Of a stretch of 9,406 bases of DNA, positions 1-5,926 are shown in pieces. The notes below the pieces were generated by a model that worked only from the letters and a program-made list of their open reading frames with translations, ran no database searches and was not told the origin of the DNA. The translations under genes were made by a program, and so were the position numbers. The DNA is from Bacteroidales bacterium (lineage in GTDB: Bacteria; Bacteroidota; Bacteroidia; Bacteroidales; UBA12077). The stretch's first letter is position 1, and every line of letters starts with the position of its first letter. Where the stretch lies: assembly GCA_030600865.1 (NCBI GenBank), contig JAUVUS010000060.1, positions 1 through 9,406 of the forward strand. Direction: 5' to 3'.

Positions 1-537
1 CCAAACCTGCTCTTCGGTCCACTCAATTAATGGATTAATTTTAAATAAACCATGTTGCTCGTCCCACTCAACAAGCTTGTTGTCAAATCTGGTAATCGAC
101 TGATCTCTTCGCAAACCACAAATCCAGGCTTCCAATCCCTTAAACGCCCTATGCAATGGCTCCTTTTTTCTTAAATAGCAACATCTCTCACGATTTTCAA
201 CACTTTTATAAAAATGATTAATTCCATTTTCTTCCACCATTTTTTCCACTTTTTTATGATCAGGGAAAAACACCTTTATTTTAATTCCGTAATGATCGCT
301 GGTTTTTGCAATCAGGTTATATGTTTCAGGGAATAATCTACCTGTATCAAGAGTAAAAATGTTTACATTCTTGTTTAATTTACAAATCATATCAGTTAGT
401 ACCTGATCTTCTGCTCCCATGCTTGAAGCAAACCCTACCTTGCTATCACATTTGTCAATGAAATATTTTAATACATCTTCCGGTGATTTATCTTTTAATT
501 CATTAGTTAACTGTTTTGCTTGTTCTGTTTTATTCAT
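1..537 (-). CDS. cysH: Adenylyl-sulfate (APS/PAPS) reductase, 3' end outside window
   Basis: Cytoplasmic enzyme of assimilatory sulfate reduction that reduces APS or PAPS to sulfite with thioredoxin as electron donor. The first 179 residues are visible. The PP-loop SSMGAEDQVL lies at residues 38-47, followed by TLDTGRLFPETYN at 62-74 and the family signature RCCYLRKKEPL at 118-128, AWICGLRRDQSITR at 137-150. The adjacent cysteines C119-C120 are half of the ligand set of a [4Fe-4S] cluster, which favours the iron-sulfur APS reductase subtype over the cluster-free PAPS reductase of E. coli. The second pair (CxxC) and the catalytic C-terminal cysteine would lie beyond the edge, so substrate preference cannot be settled. 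The ATG at 537-535 follows a good Shine-Dalgarno sequence (AGGAG) three bases away. It is transcribed divergently from the acyl-CoA synthetase gene. Confidence 0.93.
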   Translation of the reverse strand, partial: MNKTEQAKQLTNELKDKSPEDVLKYFIDKCDSKVGFASSMGAEDQVLTDMICKLNKNVNIFTLDTGRLFPETYNLIAKTSDHYGIKIKVFFPDHKKVEKMVEENGINHFYKSVENRERCCYLRKKEPLHRAFKGLEAWICGLRRDQSITRFDNKLVEWDEQHGLFKINPLIEWTEEQVW

Positions 538-568
538 CTTCTCCTATTTTTCCTAAAATTTAAGATCA

Positions 569-576
569 CAAAATTA
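569..576 (-). promoter_or_regulatory. Candidate -7 element for cysH
   Basis: Read on the minus strand this is TAATTTTG, an exact match to the Bacteroidota -7 pattern TAnnTTTG. It lies about 32 bases upstream of the cysH ATG, giving a leader of roughly 20-25 bases. I could not find a convincing TTG box about 20 bases further upstream, so this is only half a promoter by eye. Confidence 0.35.
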
Positions 577-688
577 AAAAAATAATCCTCTGGATTTTAA
601 TTATTAAACCCCTATTTTACTAATAAAGTAACCTTATAACATTTTGCAGGCATATATTGTTTATAATAATTTGCAAGATTTTTAGCAC

Positions 689-719
689 TTGATAATCCGC
701 ATTATATTTTTTAAGTTTA
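689..719 (+). promoter_or_regulatory. Candidate promoter of the acyl-CoA synthetase gene
   Basis: TTG at 689-691, a 20-base spacer, then TAAGTTTA at 712-719, one mismatch from TAnnTTTG. Transcription would begin near 726 and leave a leader of about 23 bases before the ATG at 749. The TTG that could be mistaken for an upstream start codon at 689 is therefore better explained as the -33 box. Confidence 0.4.
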
Positions 720-748
720 CTGTCTGGCTTTTTCTAAAATTTATTATT

Positions 749-2413
749 ATGATACAAGAAAATTTCATAAAATATATCGAAACCAGTTTAAAAGAAAACT
801 GGGAGATTTGTGCTTTAACAGACTATCAAGGAGAAAATTATAAATATAGCGATGTAGCACGAAGAATTGCTAAGATTCATATTATGTTTGAAGAATGTGA
901 TGTGAAAAAAGGAGATAAAATCGCCTTAATTGGGAAAAACTCAGCAAATTGGGCAGTAACTTACCTTGCAATTATTTCATATGGAGCTGTTGTAGTCCCT
1001 ATTCTTCCGGATTTTCTTCCTAACGATGTACATCATATAGTAAATCATTCCGACTCTATCGTTTTATTTTCCGGCGATCCAATTTGGGAAAACCTCGATG
1101 AAAAAAGTATGCCTAATTTAAGAGCCATATTTTCGTTAACCAATTACAAATTACTAATCGAAGGTAAAAGCGAAAATATTAAAAATATTTACAATAAACT
1201 CGACACATTTTATGAAGACCTTTATCCGGGAGGAATAACTGCCGAAAAACTTTCTTTTGATGAGATTTCAAATGAAGAAGTCGGTGTATTAAATTATACC
1301 TCGGGAACAACCGGATTTTCAAAAGGAGTTGTTTTGCCATTAAATAGCTTAGCTGCTAATATTCGTTTTGCACGTAGAAATCTTCCTCTTGATCCTGGCG
1401 ACAATGTTGTTTCATTTTTACCTTTGGCACATACTTATGGTTGTGCTTTTGAGTTCTTATGGCCTTTTTCAATTGGTTGCCATATTCATTTTTTAACTCG
1501 TACACCTTCACCTAAAATTATTGTACAGGCTTTTCAGGAAATTAAACCAACAATTGTAGTTACAGTACCACTAATTATTGAAAAAATTTACAAGAAACAA
1601 ATACTTCCCGCTCTTGATAAAAAATCTATGCAGTTTCTGTTAAATGTGCCTTTGATTGATAAAGCAATTTATTCTAAAATAAAAAAGAAACTTACCGACG
1701 TTTTTGGAGGAAACTTTAAAGAAGTTATTATTGGTGGTGCGGCATTAAACAAAGATGTAGAACTCTTTTTAAATAAAATTGGTTTTAATTTTACAATTGG
1801 CTACGGGATGACTGAATGTGGACCCTTAATCAGTTATGCAAACTGGGATAAAATAAAATTAGGCTCAGCAGGCAAAATGGTTGATACACTTGAAATTAAA
1901 ATCGACTCAAAAGATCCTTACAATGAAGTTGGAGAAATAATGGTTCGTGGTGAAAATGTAATGTATGGATATTATAAAAATGTAGAAGCTACAGAACAGG
2001 CCATAGACAAAGACGGGTGGTTGCATACCGGTGATTTAGGAGTAATCGATGAAGAAAATTTTGTTTTTATAAAAGGTCGAAATAAAAGTTTAATTCTTGG
2101 TTCTTCAGGAGAAAATATTTACCCTGAAGAGATTGAGGCCAAATTAAATAATATGCCATATATTCAGGAATCAGTTGTTATCCAAAAAGACAATAAATTA
2201 ATTGCCCTTGTTTACCCTGACTTGGAAGCCGTTGATCAGGAAAAAATTGATGAAGCCAGATTAACAGAAATCATGGAAGAAAACAAAAAGACAGCAAATA
2301 TGGAATTGGCAAAATATATGCAAATTGCTAAAATAAAAATTTACCCTGAAGAGTTTGAAAAAACACCTAAACGGAGTATAAAGCGATTTTTATACTCTGC
2401 AACAGAATTATAA
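749..2413 (+). CDS. Long-chain fatty acid-CoA ligase (AMP-forming)
   Basis: Cytoplasmic ANL-superfamily enzyme that adenylates a fatty acid with ATP and transfers it to CoA. The 554-residue protein is complete. The phosphate-binding loop YTSGTTGFSKG is at residues 183-193, the A5 motif GYGMTECGP at 351-359, the A7 motif HTGD at 426-429 and the A8 hinge GRNKSLILGSSGEN at 443-456. K545 in the C-terminal KRSIKRFLY is the likely adenylation lysine. Length and motifs fit FadD-like long-chain acyl-CoA synthetases. Exact chain-length preference cannot be read, and another acyl substrate is possible. The reading frame stays open back to TTG 689, but the ATG at 749 is chosen because the protein then begins with a normal MIQENFIKYI segment, whereas the extra 20 residues are hydrophobic, low-complexity and overlap a promoter-like sequence. 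No Shine-Dalgarno sequence is evident. Transcribed alone. Confidence 0.92.
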   Translation: MIQENFIKYIETSLKENWEICALTDYQGENYKYSDVARRIAKIHIMFEECDVKKGDKIALIGKNSANWAVTYLAIISYGAVVVPILPDFLPNDVHHIVNHSDSIVLFSGDPIWENLDEKSMPNLRAIFSLTNYKLLIEGKSENIKNIYNKLDTFYEDLYPGGITAEKLSFDEISNEEVGVLNYTSGTTGFSKGVVLPLNSLAANIRFARRNLPLDPGDNVVSFLPLAHTYGCAFEFLWPFSIGCHIHFLTRTPSPKIIVQAFQEIKPTIVVTVPLIIEKIYKKQILPALDKKSMQFLLNVPLIDKAIYSKIKKKLTDVFGGNFKEVIIGGAALNKDVELFLNKIGFNFTIGYGMTECGPLISYANWDKIKLGSAGKMVDTLEIKIDSKDPYNEVGEIMVRGENVMYGYYKNVEATEQAIDKDGWLHTGDLGVIDEENFVFIKGRNKSLILGSSGENIYPEEIEAKLNNMPYIQESVVIQKDNKLIALVYPDLEAVDQEKIDEARLTEIMEENKKTANMELAKYMQIAKIKIYPEEFEKTPKRSIKRFLYSATEL

Positions 2414-2467
2414 AAAAAGGCATCTACTAACCACTTTAAACTACATTGAAAAGAGTAGAATGGCTTT
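2412..2467 (-). terminator. Candidate Rho-independent terminator for the phosphoesterase/barrel operon
   Basis: Imperfect inverted repeat with arms at 2416-2428 and 2454-2467, one mismatch and one bulge, around a 25-base loop. On the minus strand the stem is followed by seven T residues (complement of 2412-2418), the layout expected of an intrinsic terminator for the leftward genes. The T tract overlaps the acyl-CoA synthetase stop codon. On the plus strand there is no T run, so it would act mainly on the minus strand. The long loop makes the stem only moderately convincing. Confidence 0.4.
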
Positions 2468-2471
2468 CAAC

Positions 2472-3080
2472 CTAGAAAAAAATGTTAAGCCCTAACGCTA
2501 ATGACAAAATATCATCTTCCCAATTATGGGCTTTTAAATTATAATAAACATAATCTGCAATTGTATTAATCTCGGCATAAGGTTCAATACTACTAAAAAA
2601 TCTTTTTTCATCAAATTCAAATTTTGATTTAATACCTAAATTTAAACAAGCATAAATGCTGTTAGTGCTATAGTAGCCTTCCGGATATTTATCAGGAAGT
2701 CTTAAATAAGAATTCTGCCCCGGCTCAAGACTTACCGAAAAAGCTAAAATAGGGCTTATATTATATTTTTGTTTTATGTTAAATTGATATAACCTGAATG
2801 TATTCTTTACTGTAAAAGTATGAATCGTTGCTTCACCTTTATGTTCCGGCACATAACCATATAAAATATCTGTTTGTGCAACTTCTCTCCACCATTCATA
2901 TCCTGCACCTATAGATAAAAATCCAATATTCCCGGCATATTGAACTTTTATATAATCAGGCTTGTACCATTGATTTTTTTCTTCCTCCTCAATTATTTCC
3001 CAGTCTCCCTGAGCAAAAATACTCCCGGAAAAAGAAAAAATAAAACAAAGAAATAATAATCTATATTTTTGACATTCCAT
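2472..3080 (-). CDS. Secreted small beta-barrel-like outer membrane protein, function unknown
   Basis: A 202-residue protein with a typical Sec signal peptide: short basic N-terminus, hydrophobic core at residues 8-22 and a likely cut after A23 (SIFA, then QG). After an acidic stretch (EIIEEEEK, 28-35) the sequence alternates polar and hydrophobic residues, is rich in aromatic residues and glycine, and ends in ILSLALGLNIFF with a terminal phenylalanine, as outer-membrane barrel strands do. I do not recognise a named family. I recall similar uncharacterised Bacteroidota proteins with a QTDILYGYVP-type segment (here 69-78), but cannot verify that. The frame also allows a TTG start at 3083; the ATG at 3080 is preferred. 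It begins five bases after the phosphoesterase stop codon, so the two are almost certainly cotranscribed. A substrate or binding partner cannot be inferred. Confidence 0.75.
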   Translation of the reverse strand: MECQKYRLLFLCFIFSFSGSIFAQGDWEIIEEEEKNQWYKPDYIKVQYAGNIGFLSIGAGYEWWREVAQTDILYGYVPEHKGEATIHTFTVKNTFRLYQFNIKQKYNISPILAFSVSLEPGQNSYLRLPDKYPEGYYSTNSIYACLNLGIKSKFEFDEKRFFSSIEPYAEINTIADYVYYNLKAHNWEDDILSLALGLNIFF

Positions 3081-3085
3081 CAATC

Positions 3086-3895
3086 TTAATATTTTATCTG
3101 TTCAACCTCAACTTCATATTCGTTCGCAGTAATAATTGCATATTCTTTATCCATTATTGATCCTACAACTAAATATTGTATTTCATCATTATAGTATTCT
3201 CCATATTCAAACCTGTGTATATGCCCATGAATAGACAAATCAACAGCATATTGGATCATTAATGCTTTATATCTTTCTTCAAAATCATCAGTAAATTGAT
3301 CTCCATAAGGAGGTATATGACATAATACAAAAATATTTTCATGTTTTGAAGAGTTATTTAATTCATTCTCCAGCCAATCAAGGTCTGGATTCTTATTGCT
3401 TTCCCAGAAAATATTGTCAAACAAAATGAATAAATTACTATTATATATAAAGCTTTTATTTGGCTCACCATACATTTGTTTATATATTATTTCCCCATTT
3501 GATATATAATCATGATTTCCTATTACAGTAAGATATGGCACTTTTAATTTCTTCATTTGCCCATGAAACATCTCGTACTCTTTTAAGTATCCATGATCGG
3601 CTATATCCCCATTTGCAATTACAAATTCAATATCATTCCTTGCATTTATGTTTACAATTGCTTTGTTTAATTCCTGGTAGTTGTAATGAGAATCTGCAAT
3701 TACAGCAAATTTAATTTCTTCTCTTTGTACCGAATCTGCTTTTAAAAGATTGTTAAAGTTTATATGTTGAATATTTTTATACTCATCTTTAACGTTGGCT
3801 GCATAAGGACTGTATTCAAAATAATCGCACTTGCCTAATATTCCTAAAATTGAGAATATTAATACCAATTGCAATAATCCGGTAATTTTTCTCAT
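3086..3895 (-). CDS. Calcineurin-like metallophosphoesterase, membrane-anchored or exported
   Basis: A 269-residue metal-dependent phosphoesterase with the family motifs in order: DSH at 68-70, GD at 96-97, GNHD at 126-129, H193 in LCHIPPYGD, and GHIH at 224-227. These give the full dimetal ligand set, so an active enzyme is expected. The substrate is unknown; candidates are phosphomonoesters, phosphodiesters or nucleotides. The N-terminus has a hydrophobic segment at residues 7-21 and then GKC with C23, resembling a lipoprotein signal, but lysine just before the cysteine is atypical, so it may instead be an uncleaved anchor. Either way the catalytic domain would be outside the cytoplasm. The ATG has a strong Shine-Dalgarno sequence (AAGGAG) two bases away. 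The small barrel-like protein gene follows within a few bases, suggesting a shared envelope role. The gene runs divergently from ispD. Confidence 0.85.
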   Translation of the reverse strand: MRKITGLLQLVLIFSILGILGKCDYFEYSPYAANVKDEYKNIQHINFNNLLKADSVQREEIKFAVIADSHYNYQELNKAIVNINARNDIEFVIANGDIADHGYLKEYEMFHGQMKKLKVPYLTVIGNHDYISNGEIIYKQMYGEPNKSFIYNSNLFILFDNIFWESNKNPDLDWLENELNNSSKHENIFVLCHIPPYGDQFTDDFEERYKALMIQYAVDLSIHGHIHRFEYGEYYNDEIQYLVVGSIMDKEYAIITANEYEVEVEQIKY

Positions 3896-3951
3896 TTCTC
3901 CTTTTTATTACTAATAACGTTTTGCCCGCAATTATTGTGCTAAACTCAAAA

Positions 3952-3972
3952 TCACACTATATAATTGTGTGA
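3952..3972. repeat. Inverted repeat TCACAC-N9-GTGTGA
   Basis: A perfect 6-base inverted repeat with a 9-base AT spacer, total 21 bases. It lies about 57 bases upstream of the phosphoesterase ATG and 114 bases upstream of the ispD start. Size and symmetry resemble the binding site of a dimeric regulator. No T run follows either arm, so it is not a terminator. Its role is unproven. Confidence 0.4.
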
Positions 3973-3990
3973 AAACATCATATTCGCTTT

Positions 3991-4015
3991 TTTTGCATAT
4001 TTCAGATATGCTAAA
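3991..4015. repeat. Inverted repeat centred on GCATAT-TTCAG-ATATGC
   Basis: Perfect 6-base arms at 3995-4000 and 4006-4011 around a 5-base loop. They extend, after one T-T mismatch, by three more A-T pairs (3991-3993 with 4013-4015). It sits between the first inverted repeat and the ispD promoter. No suitable T run lies downstream on either strand, so an operator or a DNA shape element is more plausible than a terminator. Confidence 0.4.
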
Positions 4016-4036
4016 GATATTAGAATTATTCTTTAA

Positions 4037-4067
4037 TTGAAAAGCCTGATTATTATTTATATCTTTG
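4037..4067 (+). promoter_or_regulatory. Candidate ispD promoter, Bacteroidota type
   Basis: TTG at 4037-4039, a 20-base spacer, and TATCTTTG at 4060-4067, an exact match to TAnnTTTG. Transcription would start near 4074, only about 12 bases before the TTG start codon of ispD. That short leader agrees with the absence of a Shine-Dalgarno sequence there. Confidence 0.6.
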
Positions 4068-4085
4068 AAATTAAACAGAAATTAA

Positions 4086-4760
4086 TTGAAACGATTTACA
4101 ATTATAGTAGCAGGAGGATCGGGGCAAAGAATGGCAAGCTCCATTCCAAAGCAGTTTTTATCCATTAACAATGAAATTGTTCTTATGAAAAGTATTCGGT
4201 CTTTTCACGAATTCGATTCAACGCTTAAAATTATTGTAGCTATTCCTGAAAATCATATTACGTATTGGCATGACCTGTGTAATAAACACGATTTTACAAT
4301 TGAACATATCGTAGTTAAAGGAGGGCAAACAAGATATCATTCAGTAAAAAATGCGCTTGAGAAAGTTGCTAACAATGGAGTAGTAGCTATTCATGATGGA
4401 GTAAGACCATTAGTTAGTCAAACCACCATTGAGCAAGTTTTTGAAATAGCAGAGATAAATGGAAATGCTGTTCCATATATTGACATGGTTGATTCCATAA
4501 GGTTTATTGATTCGGATGTTAACAAACCTGTTGATCGCAATAAATATAAATTAATCCAAACTCCACAAGCATTTGATTGCAACCTTATTAAAAAAGCTTA
4601 TGAGCAATCGTGGGATGAATCTTTTACGGATGATGCAAGCCTGGTTGAAAAACTTGGTATAAAAATAAACCTTGTACCTGGCAATTGTGAAAATATTAAA
4701 ATTACCTCTCAAATAGATCTTAAAATTGCAGAAGCTCTCTCCAATTATTTGTCTGAATGA
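4086..4760 (+). CDS. ispD: 2-C-methyl-D-erythritol 4-phosphate cytidylyltransferase
   Basis: Cytoplasmic enzyme of the MEP isoprenoid pathway that joins CTP and methylerythritol 4-phosphate to give CDP-ME. The 224-residue protein is complete. The glycine-rich CTP-binding loop VAGGSGQRMASSIPKQF spans residues 8-24 with R15 and K22. IHDGVRPLV is at 102-110, VDRNKY at 149-154 with R151, QTPQAFD at 158-164, TDDASLVE at 181-188 and NIKIT at 203-207 with K205; these match the known substrate-binding positions of E. coli IspD. The start must be TTG at 4086: a TAA stop sits immediately before it, and the next ATG lies beyond the glycine loop. There is no Shine-Dalgarno sequence. It is a stand-alone gene with no MEP neighbour, and its last 16 bases overlap the end of the opposite-strand stress-protein gene. 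Confidence 0.95.
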   Translation: MKRFTIIVAGGSGQRMASSIPKQFLSINNEIVLMKSIRSFHEFDSTLKIIVAIPENHITYWHDLCNKHDFTIEHIVVKGGQTRYHSVKNALEKVANNGVVAIHDGVRPLVSQTTIEQVFEIAEINGNAVPYIDMVDSIRFIDSDVNKPVDRNKYKLIQTPQAFDCNLIKKAYEQSWDESFTDDASLVEKLGIKINLVPGNCENIKITSQIDLKIAEALSNYLSE

Positions 4761-5869
4761 AATACCAAAAAAGGTATATTTGTATGAAACAATACTTTCC
4801 TGGCAATGCTAGGGTTCAGTATTTTAGAAAGCAAATTTCTTTTATGCGTAACCAAAGAGATAATGTCAATATTCTTTTCTCTTGTAAACTCTTGTATCCC
4901 TTTTAAAAAATCTTCCTCTTCAATTAAACTGCACTCAATTTCATAATCCGGGTATTGAGCATACAATTTTTCTTTAAGCCCGTTCATTTTTGCTTTATCC
5001 CAAACATTTGTATCTGGTTTCCCAATATGAACACAGTACAACCTGATATCAAAAGGTGACACAATATTCATGAGTTTTTTCAACGCTTTATAATCAGATT
5101 CATCAAAATCAGTGGCATACATAATATTAATTGTCGCAATACCTGAATAATAAGAGTCTTCAGGAATAACTAATACAGGTACTTTCGTATCTTCAACAAC
5201 TTTAGCTGTTACGCTACCGATCAAATCATTTTCTTTTTCTCCCTGGCCACGGGTTCCGATAATTATTACATCAGGTTTATACTCCACACTTTTTGCTATG
5301 ATTTCTTCACTCGCAATTCCTCGTACTAAAGCATAATCTAATTTTACTCCCTGAATATTATCTTTTTCAATCTTTTCTTTCAAATCTCCGTAAAACTCCT
5401 CCATGTTACTTTTAGCACGCAACTCGATCTCTCTAATGATCTCATCCATATTAACCTGATAATAATACGTGTCGGTTAATGGCATTGAATTTACAACAGG
5501 GTTATAATAAACATGCATCAACTTAATTTCGGCATTCAGTTTTTCAGCCAGTCCGATAGCGTAACGGCATGCATTTACAGAATAATCACTAAAATCAATT
5601 GGGACTAATATACGTTGAACACTGTTATTTGACTCATCTATTTCATCCTGATATTCATCACGAAACTGATCGCTTACTTTTTCAACTATGCGCAATGCCT
5701 TTTCTAAATCGCACGAATTTATGCGAACTTTTACACCACCTGAAATAACAGAATGTATCAGGTTAATGTTTTTAAGGTAACATTCAACTCCTTCTGCTTC
5801 GAGCCTGGTGCGAAGTATTTCTGCCCGCGCATAATTATGAACTGCAATTGTTATTAATTTATCTTCCAT
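4745..5869 (-). CDS. Universal stress protein with N-terminal DUF2007 domain and two Usp domains
   Basis: A 374-residue cytoplasmic protein in three parts. Residues about 5-65 (LITIAVHNYARAEILRTRLE and onward) match the DUF2007 pattern, a small ferredoxin-like-sized module thought to be a signal-transducing or binding domain. Residues about 85-236 are a UspA domain with the ATP-binding loop G205-x2-G208-x9-G218-S219 and D92 in VPIDFSDYS, so nucleotide binding is likely. Residues about 245-371 are a second Usp domain in which the loop is replaced by THKRNLLSKILNPS, so it probably does not bind ATP the same way. Usp proteins typically respond to starvation or energy stress; the exact role here is unknown. 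The ATG at 5869 has no Shine-Dalgarno sequence. It follows the uncharacterised gene by 57 bases on the same strand, probably in one transcript, and its 3' end overlaps ispD. Confidence 0.88.
   Translation of the reverse strand: MEDKLITIAVHNYARAEILRTRLEAEGVECYLKNINLIHSVISGGVKVRINSCDLEKALRIVEKVSDQFRDEYQDEIDESNNSVQRILVPIDFSDYSVNACRYAIGLAEKLNAEIKLMHVYYNPVVNSMPLTDTYYYQVNMDEIIREIELRAKSNMEEFYGDLKEKIEKDNIQGVKLDYALVRGIASEEIIAKSVEYKPDVIIIGTRGQGEKENDLIGSVTAKVVEDTKVPVLVIPEDSYYSGIATINIMYATDFDESDYKALKKLMNIVSPFDIRLYCVHIGKPDTNVWDKAKMNGLKEKLYAQYPDYEIECSLIEEEDFLKGIQEFTREKNIDIISLVTHKRNLLSKILNPSIARKVLFHTNIPFLVFHSDK
4762..4777 (+). terminator. Weak hairpin just after ispD
   Basis: ATACC, six A residues, then GGTAT form a 5-base-pair hairpin starting two bases after the ispD stop codon and followed by ATTTGTAT. 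It could mark the end of the ispD transcript. However, it lies within the coding sequence of the convergent stress-protein gene, where the bases encode the conserved NIPFLVF stretch, so the symmetry may be accidental. Confidence 0.22.
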
Positions 5870-5926
5870 AACTCAAAATTTTATTTGTTACAAACAATAA
5901 GGTAATAACAACAACCTGTTAATAAA

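Noticed and set aside
1177..1193. AT-only inverted repeat inside the acyl-CoA synthetase gene
   Set aside because: A stretch of A and T residues in an AT-rich gene easily forms such symmetry by chance, and it has no GC pairs to stabilise a hairpin.
3081..3083. TTG start for the small barrel-like protein
   Set aside because: An ATG follows immediately at 3080 and changes nothing in the signal peptide; the TTG has no supporting signal.
3952..3972. CRP-type binding site
   Set aside because: The CRP site has TGTGA first and TCACA second with a 6-base spacer; here the order is reversed and the spacer is 9 bases.
5870..5926. Separate promoter for the stress-protein gene
   Set aside because: The best minus-strand match has three bases instead of two between TA and TTTG, and no TTG box lies at a suitable distance, so cotranscription with the upstream gene is simpler.
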